From Actinacidiphila epipremni (GTDB lineage: Bacteria; Actinomycetota; Actinomycetes; Streptomycetales; Streptomycetaceae), in NCBI RefSeq assembly GCF_012034175.1, contig NZ_JAATEJ010000021.1:108605-172604 (forward strand): a stretch of DNA of 64,000 nt, given 5' to 3'. Below, piece by piece: positions 44,580 to 52,512 of the stretch (position 1 is the first letter of the stretch; every line of letters starts with the position of its first letter). The notes below the pieces were generated by a model. That model did no database searches, was not told the DNA's origin, and saw only the letters and a program-made list of their open reading frames with translations. Both the position numbers and the translations under genes were made by a program.

Positions 44580-45179
44580 TCAGCCGTCGCCGAGCTCCCC
44601 GCGCACCGTCTCCGTAAGCCCGGCCGCCGCACGGAGGTCCACCGCGGCGGCGGTCGGGGCGAGCGCGGCGAAGTCCGTACGGGAGACGACGCCTGCGGTC
44701 GACGTGTCCGCCCACGCGCACACCGGCAGATAGACCCGGCGGTCGGCGGCGGAGTCGGTCCCGACCACCTCGCAGGTGACCTGGCGGCCGGCGCCGGGGG
44801 CGGCGAACACCTGCGGGGAGACGGCGACCTGCCCCCCGCCGGTGTCCTCGGCGTAGACCAGCAGGCCCCGCACGGCCCGGGCGCCGTCCTCCACCGTGCC
44901 GTACCCGCCGTCCACGTCCAGCACATCCCGGGCGCCGGAATTGTCGACATGGCGGTACGAGCCCCCGACCGTGGTCAGGCCGCGGGCCCACGCCCCGGCC
45001 GCGGCAGCGGAGCCGGAGTCCCGCACCAGCGCGTACCGCCCGTGGTCGAGCGTCCGGGGCACGCTCAGATGCGCGCCGCCAGCTTCCGCATGCCGGAGCG
45101 CCACCCCGGCCCCCACCACCACGACCGCCCCCACGACGACCGCCGCCACCACCCCCGTACGGCGATTGCGCCCCACCAT
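44580..45179 (-). CDS. Membrane-anchored or secreted protein of unknown function
   Basis: A 199-aa protein beginning MVGRNRRTGVVAAVVVGAVVVVGAGVALRHAEAGG, a signal anchor or uncleaved signal peptide. An extracytoplasmic domain follows with two Cys (about residues 137 and 156) that could form a disulfide. I recognise no named family. GAGG lies eight bases before ATG 45179; a longer in-frame start is possible. It precedes the LacI gene in the same direction but is probably separate. Confidence 0.7.
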   Translation of the reverse strand: MVGRNRRTGVVAAVVVGAVVVVGAGVALRHAEAGGAHLSVPRTLDHGRYALVRDSGSAAAAGAWARGLTTVGGSYRHVDNSGARDVLDVDGGYGTVEDGARAVRGLLVYAEDTGGGQVAVSPQVFAAPGAGRQVTCEVVGTDSAADRRVYLPVCAWADTSTAGVVSRTDFAALAPTAAAVDLRAAAGLTETVRGELGDG

Positions 45180-45269
45180 CCCCGCCACCTCATTTCCCGG
45201 CCCGCACCTACCGTAACCGGCCCGGCTCAGCCCCCGCGGCCACCCCACCCGCCGGGCCGGGCACGGCCG

Positions 45270-46352
45270 TTACGCGGGCGCCGCCGGCCTCGAAGCGCGT
45301 AGCGCCCGCCGCTCCCGTACCGCCGCCGAGCCGACCGCGACCACGATGCCGCCGGCCGCCCACGCCGCCAGGATCCACAGCGCCCCGGTGATGGCGTTGC
45401 CGTGGAAGTAGACGGTGTTGCGCACCACGGTCGTCCCGGCGCCGGGCGGCAGCGCCTGCCCGATCGCCCGCCAGAACGGCGGAAGGAGGGCCGCCGGATA
45501 CACCCCGCCCGAACTCGGGTTGCCCAGGACGGTGAAGATCAGGATCGTCAGACCGAGCCCGATCGTCCCGGCCACCGACTGCAGCGCGACACTCGCCGCG
45601 CCGGACGCGAAGACGATGAGCGTCCCGATCCCGACCAGCTCCCAGAACGCCCCCGGCAGGCTGTGCAGCCCCGGCCCCACGATGATCGCGCCGCCGATGC
45701 CCGACAGGAACGCGTACGGCACCATCGCCGCCAGCCGGATCAGCACCCGGCGCAGGTTCGGGCGGTTGGACCCCGCGGCCATGCTCAGCGCCGACGCGGC
45801 CAGGTAGCCGCCGATGGTCCAGCTCAGCACGAGGTAGAAGGACGACAGGCCGCGTGCGTCACCGGACGCCGGCGGGCGGATGTCGCGCACCACGACCTGG
45901 CGGTGCTGCGCGGTGTTGACGGTCTGCAGCACCTTGACCGCGGCGTCGGAGGCCGAGGGGCCGGCCGCGGACGCGACCAGCAGCGTGTCGGAGGTCCCGC
46001 GCGGGTCCACGACGAGGACCGCGTCCGTACGCCGCTGAAGGAGCTTGCGCGTGCCCTGCGCGCGGTCGGCGACCGCACTTGCGTGCACCGGTTCCCCGGG
46101 CAGCGCGTCGAGCCGGGCGATCGCCGCCCGCTGCACCTGCGCCGGCGCGACCACGGCGATCGGCACCCGGTGCGGCTGGGGCGCGTGGAAGGCGCCCATG
46201 TACGACAGCGCGAAGCCCAGTTGCAGCAGCAGCACCCCGAGCATGACCATCGCCGCCCGCAGCGTGATCGCGTCCCGCAACTCCTGGGGAAGGCTGCGCC
46301 TGCGGGCCGGACCGGGCTGGACGTGCCCTTCGCTGCCTGCCAATTCCCTCAC
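45270..46352 (-). CDS. ABC-2/YhgE-Pip-like membrane protein
   Basis: A ~360-aa protein. The first membrane helix (AAMVMLGVLLLQLGFALSYMG) is followed by an extracytoplasmic domain of about 130 residues (VPIAVVAPAQVQRAAIARLDALPGEPV...). Five or six C-terminal helices follow, ending in LWILAAWAAGGIVVAVGSA. This is the topology of YhgE/Pip or ABC-2-type permeases without an ATPase neighbour. The start is uncertain: GTG 46352 is used here, and TTG 46343 has a better-spaced GGAGG. Confidence 0.7.
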   Translation of the reverse strand: MRELAGSEGHVQPGPARRRSLPQELRDAITLRAAMVMLGVLLLQLGFALSYMGAFHAPQPHRVPIAVVAPAQVQRAAIARLDALPGEPVHASAVADRAQGTRKLLQRRTDAVLVVDPRGTSDTLLVASAAGPSASDAAVKVLQTVNTAQHRQVVVRDIRPPASGDARGLSSFYLVLSWTIGGYLAASALSMAAGSNRPNLRRVLIRLAAMVPYAFLSGIGGAIIVGPGLHSLPGAFWELVGIGTLIVFASGAASVALQSVAGTIGLGLTILIFTVLGNPSSGGVYPAALLPPFWRAIGQALPPGAGTTVVRNTVYFHGNAITGALWILAAWAAGGIVVAVGSAAVRERRALRASRPAAPA

Positions 46353-46489
46353 CCCTCCAGCGCCGCGCCCCCCGGACCGCGGCCGGGATCGCCACATCGT
46401 CCGCCGGACCGCGACGCCGCTCCCCGCGGACGCGCCCGTACGCCCGCCCCCGCCACCCCTTCGGCGCAGTGGCCGCGGCTCCCTCCTGA

Positions 46490-46931
46490 CCAGGTCGGCC
46501 GGTCGGCACCCGGTAGCGGTGCCGCGGGCCCACGATGTCGACAAAGCGACTGCCGCTGGCCCCGATATCGCCGACCGCCTACGCCGGCAGCGCCCGGCCG
46601 ATGCCGCGCCCCGCGGCGAGCATCGCCGCCGCGTACCCCTGCCGCCGGGCCCCGGGTCGTACGTCATGGCCGGTGTGCCCGCCCGCCGCCTCCGGCACGG
46701 GCGTCGGCCGATGCCGTACCGCGACCCGGCCGAGCACGCGCTCCCCGCCACGGCGTCGTTGTCGGTACGACCCCGTCCCGGCGCACCCCGCCTTCTTCCG
46801 CTCGCCGAGCACCCGCGCGACGTACGCGCCGAACGCCGCGGGGCCGACGTCTCCCGGTCCCGGCGGGACTCGTCCACCGCGGCCAGGAAGGACTCCCGCA
46901 ACCGGGCGGTCGGGGCGATCAGTTCGGCCAT
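46490..46931 (-). pseudogene. Decayed GNAT acetyltransferase
   Basis: Pieces of a GNAT protein lie in order but in different frames. The intact-looking start MAELIAPTARLRESFLAAVDESRRD (from 46931) is followed, after a frame change, by PAAFGAYVARVLGERKKAG, ERVLGRVAVRHR and the acetyl-CoA-binding region GHDVRPGARRQGYAAAMLAA. An in-frame TAG comes next, then the C-terminal-like piece FVDIVGPRHRYRVPT. The middle of the domain is missing. At least one frameshift, a deletion and a stop make it non-functional. The exact 3' limit is approximate. Confidence 0.65.
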
Positions 46932-46975
46932 CCGCCCCTAATGCCCAGGGCGAGGGCTGTCCCGGCATGCGACCC

Positions 46976-47008
46976 ACCGTCAAGGACTGAGCACGTACCG
47001 TCAAGGAC
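46976..47008. promoter_or_regulatory. Perfect 12-bp direct repeat upstream of the nonapeptide-repeat gene
   Basis: ACCGTCAAGGAC occurs at 46976-46987 and 46997-47008, 21 bp apart (two helical turns). A TATGGT hexamer at 47027-47032 could be a -10 box, so the second copy would overlap the -35 region, the arrangement used by some direct-repeat-binding activators. Read on the other strand, each copy contains CTTGACGG and may have belonged to the decayed GNAT gene's promoter. Confidence 0.5.
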
Positions 47009-47111
47009 AACGGGCCTCGTCACCCCTATGGTCGTGAGCAAGCGTCGGGCACGGCCTGCCGGGGAGGCGGCCGTCACCCGACCGCGCTCACCGAACACCC
47101 AGGGGGACCCG

Positions 47112-47465
47112 ATGAACGACCGTCAGCCCGACAAGCCCGCCGCCGAGGCGACGCCGGACAACTTCTACAACGAGGCGATCCCGGACCACCTCTACACGGA
47201 CGGAAAGCCGACCGAGCCCGCCGCGGAGGCGTCCCCGGCGAGCTTCTACGCCGACGCGGCTTCGGCGAATGTCCACGCGGAGGCTGCCCCGGACCACTTC
47301 TACACGGACGGGAAGCCGGCCGGGCCCGAGGCGGAGGCGTCCCCGGCGAATGTCCACGCGGAGGCGGTCCCGGCGAACTTCTACACGGAGACGCAGCCGG
47401 ACAACGCCCACGCCGAGGCGGCCCCGGACGCCGCGCCCGAGGCCACGGGCGAGCCGTCACAGTGA
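47112..47465 (+). CDS. Protein made of twelve 9-residue repeats (unknown function)
   Basis: A 117-aa acidic protein with no signal peptide. Residues 5-112 are twelve contiguous 9-residue units, consensus x-P-(D/A)-(N/H/S)-(F/V)-(Y/H)-x-(E/D)-(A/G), e.g. TPDNFYNEA, IPDHLYTDG, SPASFYADA, SPANVHAEA. Tyr or His recurs at residues 19, 28, 46, 55, 64, 82, 91 and 100. Intervening units read like KPTEPAAEA. A 36-residue super-repeat is visible. AGGGGG precedes ATG 47112. I recognise no family. A multi-core peptide precursor, metal-binding or scaffold role are all guesses. No modifying enzyme gene is adjacent. Confidence 0.75.
   Translation: MNDRQPDKPAAEATPDNFYNEAIPDHLYTDGKPTEPAAEASPASFYADAASANVHAEAAPDHFYTDGKPAGPEAEASPANVHAEAVPANFYTETQPDNAHAEAAPDAAPEATGEPSQ
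47124..47447 (+). repeat. 27-bp in-frame tandem repeat (12 units)
   Basis: The 324 bp encoding residues 5-112 divide exactly into twelve 27-bp units, with a higher-order 108-bp period. Conserved DNA blocks include CGGCGAATGTCCACGCGGAG (two copies) and ACTTCTACACGGACGG. Confidence 0.85.
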
Positions 47466-48050
47466 CCGCCGTGCCCGGCCGCCCCGGAGGGCGAGCACGG
47501 GCAGGACAGGCAACGCCCCCGCGGAGCGCCGCACACAGGTGACGGCAGCCCGCGGGAGGTGCGAGCACCTGCGGCCCGCCGTCCGCATCGCGCTCCCCGG
47601 CCCTGCCGGGCGGACGCGGGCCGCAGGAATCCCCCCCCGGCAGCTACGCCCGGCGCCCCGCCGACCATGAGCGCACGGCGCCGCGCCCCGCCCTGCCCCG
47701 AGGTCAATGGGGCCAGGGCCCTGCCATCCGCGTGGTCGAGGCCCAAGCCATCTCGCCACCACTGCAAGGCAGTCGGCTGCACGCGGCGCCGGACCCCGCC
47801 CCACCCCCGCGGCCAGTGGGCTCCGGGCCCCGCCACCTGCGTGGTCGCGGCCCGCGCCGGCGCGACCACCACCCCGCCGAGCACCACCGCAACGCTGTCG
47901 GCCGCGCACGGCGCCGTACCCGCCTTGCCCCGAGGCCATGGGCCCAGGGCCCCGCCACCCGCGTGGTCGCGGCCGACGCGCCAGCTCGACCACCACCGCA
48001 AGGCGGTGAACCCGGCGCCGACCCCCGCCCCACCCCCCAGGGCAGCGAAG
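47466..48050. other. Gene-free stretch containing a degenerate tandem array
   Basis: 585 bp between the repeat-protein gene and the stop of the convergent membrane-protein gene. The first half (to about 47640) shows nothing recognisable. The second half holds a degenerate repeat array. Long open frames across it on both strands are low-complexity and shift with the array, so I call none of them a gene. Confidence 0.6.
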
Positions 48051-48081
48051 TCAGGGCCCCGCCACTTTCGTGGTCGCGGCC
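47716..48081. repeat. Degenerate ~107-122-bp tandem repeats copying the 3' end of a gene
   Basis: CGTGGTCGCGGCC or a one-base variant occurs at 47731, 47840, 47962 and 48069, each preceded 15 bp earlier by GGGCCC-GCCA. A CACCACCGCAA-like block recurs in between. The last copy lies in the 3' end of the convergent membrane-protein gene, where on the minus strand it encodes AATTKVAGP and the stop. The other three copies encode ATTRVAGP-, ATTQVAGP- and STTRMAGP-like remnants. Confidence 0.75.
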
Positions 48082-48581
48082 CACGCCAGCGCGAGCGCCA
48101 CCGCGTCCTCCGCCAGCGCCGCGGGCCAGTCGGCGTGCCCTCCCGCGGCGCGGGCCTGCCGCCAGGCCGCACCCGCGTACGCCCCGCCCACCGCCGCGAG
48201 GCTGCCCAGCACGGTCGCGACGGCGACCTCCGGCCACCGCCGGGAGCGCGGCGGCGGCCGGCCGGCGGAAGAGCGGCCGGAAACGGAAGCGTCCGGCGCC
48301 CGGGAGGCCAGCGCCGCAGCCGCCGTCGCACCGGCGACCGCGCGCGGGCCGAGGCCCAGCGGCGTACGGCGGTCCGGCGTCGACGGCAGCTTGTCCGTGA
48401 CGAGCTCCCCCACGGCCAGCGCGGCCGACACGCCCTTGGCGGCGGGATGGGCCAGCGCCGACGTCCCGCCGGGCAGCTGCCCCGGCGCGGTGGTCGCGGC
48501 CACTCCCGCCACACCCAGCTGGCTGCGCAGCCCCGAGACGGCCCCGATCAGTACGGCCCCGCCCACCGTCCGCCCGTTCAC
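48051..48581 (-). CDS. Membrane-associated protein of unknown function
   Basis: A 176-aa protein with hydrophobic segments near the N-terminus (VGGAVLIGAVSGLRSQLGVAG), around residues 77-95 and around 118-140 (EVAVATVLGSLAAVGGAYAGAAW). The GTG overlaps the upstream gene's stop (GTGA), so it is translationally coupled to the 154-aa membrane protein. No family is recognised; DUF4126-type proteins have a similar look. Its last codons form the first unit of a decaying tandem array that continues past the stop, suggesting repeated 3'-end duplications. Confidence 0.7.
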   Translation of the reverse strand: MNGRTVGGAVLIGAVSGLRSQLGVAGVAATTAPGQLPGGTSALAHPAAKGVSAALAVGELVTDKLPSTPDRRTPLGLGPRAVAGATAAAALASRAPDASVSGRSSAGRPPPRSRRWPEVAVATVLGSLAAVGGAYAGAAWRQARAAGGHADWPAALAEDAVALALAWAATTKVAGP

Positions 48582-49042
48582 GGCCGCCCCCGCCCGGCAG
48601 CGGCCGTATAGGTGACCAGGCCGTACGCCAGATGCGGGACCACATCCGACAGCCAGTCCTTCGCGGACCACGTCCGCGGATCGCTGATCCCCAGCTGCGC
48701 GAGCGGTATGTCGCTCGCGGCCATCGCCAGCCCGGCCGTCACCGCCGCCCCGGCCCACCAGGGCAGCCCCAGCCCCGCGCGCCGCAGCACCGCCGTCGCG
48801 GTGCCGGCCCCGACCCCGACGGCGATGCCGTTGAGCGCCCCCAGCCCGGTGAGCCGCGCCTCACGTTGCGCGCCCTTCCCGGGAATGCCGACGCCGGCCT
48901 TGCCGGCCAGCAGATCGATCGTCTGCTCGGGCGTACTGCTGGCCGGCCTGCCACGCAGCGCCATGTCCGCGTAGGTCACCGTGTTCAACGCGGTCGTGCC
49001 GGCCGCTCCGGCCAGGGCGCCGCGGGTGAGAGTTCGCATCAT
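48578..49042 (-). CDS. Small membrane protein of unknown function
   Basis: A 154-aa protein opening MMRTLTRGALAGAAGTTALNTVTYADMALRGRPASSTPEQTIDLLAGKAG. Several weakly hydrophobic helices follow (GIAVGVGAGTATAVLRR, WWAGAAVTAGLAMAASDIP) and it ends in HLAYGLVTYTAAAGRGRP. This type is common in streptomycetes but I cannot name it. It is the first gene of a coupled pair with the 176-aa protein and is divergent from the DksA-like gene. Confidence 0.75.
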   Translation of the reverse strand: MMRTLTRGALAGAAGTTALNTVTYADMALRGRPASSTPEQTIDLLAGKAGVGIPGKGAQREARLTGLGALNGIAVGVGAGTATAVLRRAGLGLPWWAGAAVTAGLAMAASDIPLAQLGISDPRTWSAKDWLSDVVPHLAYGLVTYTAAAGRGRP

Positions 49043-49148
49043 GAGCTACGGCTGTCCGAATTGTCGGCTCTTATGCCCGGCGGTCGACCCGGCTGCCGCC
49101 CCGGCCGCCGGACGGAATGGCGAGCGATACGTCGACGTTGTGCCGTCA

Positions 49149-49538
49149 ATGACCCATTCCGACGAAAATGCGACGCCACCCGCCGCCGGCACCCCGGCGG
49201 CCCGTGCCCGCCTGGAGAGCGCCCGCGCGGCGGCCGACGCGCAGATCACCGCCCTGAGCCGCGACTACGACGGGATCGTCGCCGCGAACGCCCTGGCCGC
49301 CGTCGACGACGAGCACGACCCCGAGGGGTCCAGCACCGCCTTCGAGCGCGCCCACGTGGGAGCCCTGCTCGGCCAGGCGCGCGAGCACCTGGAGGCGCTC
49401 GACCGGGCACTGGACCGCTTCGAGCAGGGCACGTACGGTCGCTGCGAGGTCTGCGGTGAGCCGATCCCCGCCGAGCGCCTGGAAGTGCTCCCGGCCGCGA
49501 CGACCTGCACCCCCTGCGCGTCCGCCCGCCCCCGCTGA
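49149..49538 (+). CDS. TraR/DksA-type zinc-finger protein
   Basis: A ~129-aa protein with a helical N-terminal region (about residues 18-95) and a C-terminal C4 zinc finger: GRCEVCGEPIPAERLEVLPAATTCTPCA. RNA polymerase binding through the secondary channel is known for DksA relatives. The acidic coiled-coil tip (DYDGIVAANALAAVDDEHDPEG) is present. The start is uncertain: ATG 49149 has no Shine-Dalgarno, and an in-frame ATG at 49041 would add 36 residues. Confidence 0.8.
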   Translation: MTHSDENATPPAAGTPAARARLESARAAADAQITALSRDYDGIVAANALAAVDDEHDPEGSSTAFERAHVGALLGQAREHLEALDRALDRFEQGTYGRCEVCGEPIPAERLEVLPAATTCTPCASARPR

Positions 49539-49548
49539 CCTCCGGGCA

Positions 49549-49578
49549 GCCGGAGCAACCCGGAGCAACCCGGAGCGG
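49549..49578. repeat. 10-bp tandem repeat, three copies
   Basis: CCGGAGCAAC, CCGGAGCAAC, CCGGAGCGGC in tandem directly after the DksA-like stop. Function unknown; it may be part of the intergenic terminator region. Confidence 0.6.
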
Positions 49579-49629
49579 CCAGGGCGGCTGGAGCGCCCAG
49601 CCCCCGCTCCTCCTCGTACGCTGGCTCCC

Positions 49630-50586
49630 GTGCCGCCCACCCGCCTGCGCCGTATCGCCGTCCTGGTCCTGGAGGGCGCCAAGCCCCTCGACGTCGGTAT
49701 CCCCGCGCAGGTCTTCACGACCCGGGCGAGCATGCCGTACGCGGTCCGGGTGTGCGGAGCGGCCCCCGGCCTGGTGACGGGCGGCGACGGCCTGGCCTAC
49801 CACGTCGCCGACGGACTCGACGCCCTGACCTGGGCGGATGTGGTCTTCGTGCCCGGCTACCGGCACCCCGACCGCGAGGACCCGCCGCAGGCCGTGGTGG
49901 ACGCCCTGGTGGCGGCGCACGACCGCGGCGCGCGGCTCGCCGCGATCTCCACCGGCGCCTTCGCCCTGGCGGCCACCGGCCTGCTCGACGGCCGCCGCGC
50001 CACCACCCACTGGCACTACACGCGGGCCCTGGCCGACAAGCACCCCCTCGTCCACGTCGACGAGAACGTCCTCTTCGTCGACGAGGGCAGCGTCCTGACG
50101 TCCGCGGGCGCGGCCTCGGGCATCGACCTGTGCCTGCACATCCTGCGCGGCGACCTCGGCGTGGCCGCCTCCAACCACGCCGCCCGGCGCCTGGTCGCGG
50201 CCCCGTACCGCAGCGGCGGCCAGGCGCAGTACGTGCCCCGCAGCGTCCCGCAGCCGCTGGGCGAGCGTTTCGCCGCGACCCGCGAATGGGCCCTGCACCG
50301 GCTCGGCGAGCACCTCACCCTGGAGTCCCTGGCCCAGCACGCGGCGGTCTCCCCGCGCACGTTCTCCCGGCGTTTCGTCGAGGACACCGGCTATACGCCG
50401 ATGCAGTGGGTGATGCGGGCCCGTATCGACCTGGCGCGCGAGCTGCTGGAACGCTCCGACCGCACCATCGAGCAGATCGCCAACGACGTTGGCCTGGGCA
50501 CCGGCGCGAACCTGCGCCTGCATTTCCGCGGCATCCTCGGCACCACGCCGAGCGAATACCGCCGCACTTTCTCCCGCGGCGAATAG
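49630..50586 (+). CDS. GlxA family transcriptional regulator (DJ-1/PfpI + AraC HTH)
   Basis: A 318-aa protein. The N-terminal DJ-1/PfpI (class I amidotransferase-like) domain runs from about residue 5 to 170, with ISTGAFALAATGLLDGRRATTHW. The usual Cys of the nucleophile elbow is replaced by Thr in ISTGAF. The C-terminal AraC-type double HTH runs from about 210 to 310, including LTLESLAQHAAVSPRTFSRRFVEDTGYTPMQWV and IEQIANDVGLGTGANLRLHFRGILGTTPSEYRR. A TACGCT hexamer lies 7 bp before GTG 49630 with no ribosome site, so the mRNA may be leaderless. The downstream GAPDH gene may be a target. Confidence 0.88.
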   Translation: MPPTRLRRIAVLVLEGAKPLDVGIPAQVFTTRASMPYAVRVCGAAPGLVTGGDGLAYHVADGLDALTWADVVFVPGYRHPDREDPPQAVVDALVAAHDRGARLAAISTGAFALAATGLLDGRRATTHWHYTRALADKHPLVHVDENVLFVDEGSVLTSAGAASGIDLCLHILRGDLGVAASNHAARRLVAAPYRSGGQAQYVPRSVPQPLGERFAATREWALHRLGEHLTLESLAQHAAVSPRTFSRRFVEDTGYTPMQWVMRARIDLARELLERSDRTIEQIANDVGLGTGANLRLHFRGILGTTPSEYRRTFSRGE

Positions 50587-50709
50587 CCGGCTCCTCGTTT
50601 TCTGGTAGGCCGTGGCGTGATCCTTTCGAACCATGGCGCCCGCGCCACGGCCGTGTCCGCCGCCGGCGGGCGAGGCTGGAGGCATACCCGAGGACGAAGG
50701 GACCTTCTC

Positions 50710-51708
50710 ATGACCCGTATCGCCATCAACGGATTCGGCCGTATCGGCCGCAATGTGCTGCGCGCCCTGCTGGAGCGCGGCAGCGACCTGGAGGTCGTCG
50801 CCGTCAACGACCTCACCGAACCGGCCACCCTGGCCCGCCTGCTGGCGTACGACACCACCGCCGGCCGGCTCGGCCGCCCGGTGACGGTGGAGGACGACAC
50901 GCTGGTCGTCGACGGCCGCCGTATCAAGGTGCTGGCCGAACGCGACCCGGCGGACCTGCCGTGGAGGGAGCTGGGCGTCGACATCGTGCTGGAGTCCACC
51001 GGCCGCTTCACCTCGGCGAAGGCCGCCCGCGCCCACCTGGACGCGGGAGCCGCCAAGGTCCTGGTGAGCGCCCCGTCGGACGGCGCGGACGTGACGATCG
51101 CCTACGGCGTCAACACCGGCGACTACGACCCGGCCGCCCACACGATCGTCTCGAACGCCTCGTGCACGACCAACGCCCTGGCCCCGCTGGCGTCGGTGCT
51201 GGACGACCTGGCGGGTATCGAGCACGGCTTCATGACGACGGTGCACGCCTACACCCAGGAGCAGAACCTCCAGGACGGCCCGCACCGCGACGCCCGCCGC
51301 GCCCGTGCCGCGGCGGTGAACATCGTCCCGACGACGACCGGCGCCGCCAAGGCCATCGGCCGCGTCCTCCCGCGCCTGGAAGGCAAACTGTCCGGCGACT
51401 CGATCCGCGTCCCCGTCCCGGTGGGCTCGATCGTCGAGCTCAACACGACGGTGTCCCGCGAGGTGACCCGCGACGAGGTACTGGCGGCCTACCGCACGGC
51501 GGCGAACGGCCCCCTCGCGGGCATCCTGGAATACGCCGATGACCCCCTGGTCTCCTCCGACATCGTCGGCGACCCGGCCTCCTCGATCTTCGACGCCGCC
51601 CTCACCCGCGTCGACGGCCCCCACATCAAGGTCGTCGCCTGGTACGACAACGAATGGGGCTTCTCCCACCGCGTAGTAGACACCCTCCACCTCCTCGCCT
51701 CCGCCTGA
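50710..51708 (+). CDS. gap: Glyceraldehyde-3-phosphate dehydrogenase, type I
   Basis: A 332-aa NAD(P)-dependent glycolytic enzyme. The Rossmann start is MTRIAINGFGRIGRNVLRALLERG, and the catalytic Cys lies in SNASCTTNALAPLA with the partner His in MTTVHAYTQEQ. NEWGFSHRVVDTL closes the protein as usual. GAAGGGA precedes ATG 50710. It is isolated from other glycolysis genes, so it may be a second, conditionally expressed GAPDH of the genome; this cannot be checked here. It follows the GlxA-type regulator by 123 bp. Confidence 0.95.
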   Translation: MTRIAINGFGRIGRNVLRALLERGSDLEVVAVNDLTEPATLARLLAYDTTAGRLGRPVTVEDDTLVVDGRRIKVLAERDPADLPWRELGVDIVLESTGRFTSAKAARAHLDAGAAKVLVSAPSDGADVTIAYGVNTGDYDPAAHTIVSNASCTTNALAPLASVLDDLAGIEHGFMTTVHAYTQEQNLQDGPHRDARRARAAAVNIVPTTTGAAKAIGRVLPRLEGKLSGDSIRVPVPVGSIVELNTTVSREVTRDEVLAAYRTAANGPLAGILEYADDPLVSSDIVGDPASSIFDAALTRVDGPHIKVVAWYDNEWGFSHRVVDTLHLLASA

Positions 51709-52512
51709 CCGCGCGGCTGCTCCGGGCTACCGGGGAGGCGCCGGGCGCGTAGAGCCCTGTCCGGCCGGAGACGGGGCTGCCCGGGCCGCCCACCTGAGCC
51801 CGCTTCATAGAAAGGCATGCCAGAAGCCGTTGCCCGAGCCATTGCGCTGAGCATGGGCTCGAGCGTGGGTTCCCGGCCGGGTGATCTTCGGCTGTTGCGT
51901 GTATGAAGGCAGGGCCTCTGGTGCATCTCGGAGTCGTCGAGACCGACGCACGCGCCAGGAGGCCCTGTTGCCGCAGTTCTACGCCTTCGTGCCGGACTGA
52001 CGCGCGCACCGTCCCGAAAACGCGGGCGACCGCCCGGACCGGGAACGTCGGCATCCGTCGGACATGACAGGCGCGAGTGTGCTGCCGTGCAGGACCCGCT
52101 GCTGTGGCTGGAAGGCAAGGAACGCCAAGCCGGAGTGTTCTGCCACCGGCACCTGGCCGAGACGGTCCCTTCCCCGGTCGCAAGCGGGATCGCCCGGCGT
52201 CCACGCTGCCGTCTCACGAGCGTCTGTACCTGCAGGAGTTCCCGCCCGGATGTCGTCGCCGACTGCACCGGCGCTCCGCTTCTCCGCTGCTCTCATTCAC
52301 TTCCGAGACGTAATGGTGCCATGCAATGGTCACCCGATCTTCATTCCATAGGGCGCATGGATTCCGCCGTGTTTTTTGCCACATAGGCTGCCCACAGATA
52401 TTTTCCAAAAATCGCAGGTTTGTCCGTTAAATGCGTGCTGGATTCTGTGTGGTGGGGGCCTTTAGGGTCCGATCCGCTGCGTGTTCGATTAATGCGGGTG
52501 GGGTGGGGGCAC
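51709..52512. other. Long intergenic region before the toxin locus
   Basis: About 800 bp with no gene I can support. Two inverted repeats are visible: CGAGCCAT/ATGGGCTCG around 51832-51863, and CAGGGCCTC (51910-51918) with GAGGCCCTG (51959-51967). Short frames on both strands lack start signals and recognisable motifs; decayed mobile DNA is possible but unproven. From about 52330 the DNA becomes AT-richer (GTTTTTTGCC, TATTTTCCAAAAATC), the probable promoter of the LamG gene. Confidence 0.5.

Noticed and set aside
45181..45248. Longer N-terminus for the 199-aa secreted protein
   Set aside because: The added residues would put a polar Gly/Cys-rich stretch before the signal anchor, and the ribosome site fits ATG 45179.
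47124..47447. RTX-type calcium-binding nonapeptide repeats
   Set aside because: The period is nine residues, but the GGxGxD consensus and Gly richness of RTX are absent.
47716..48081. Possible CRISPR array
   Set aside because: The repeats are ~110 bp apart, imperfect, not palindromic and derived from a coding 3' end; there are no cas genes.
51709..52430. Insertion-sequence remnant
   Set aside because: Inverted repeats are short and no transposase motif (DDE, HTH or serine recombinase) can be read in any frame, so mobile origin is unproven.
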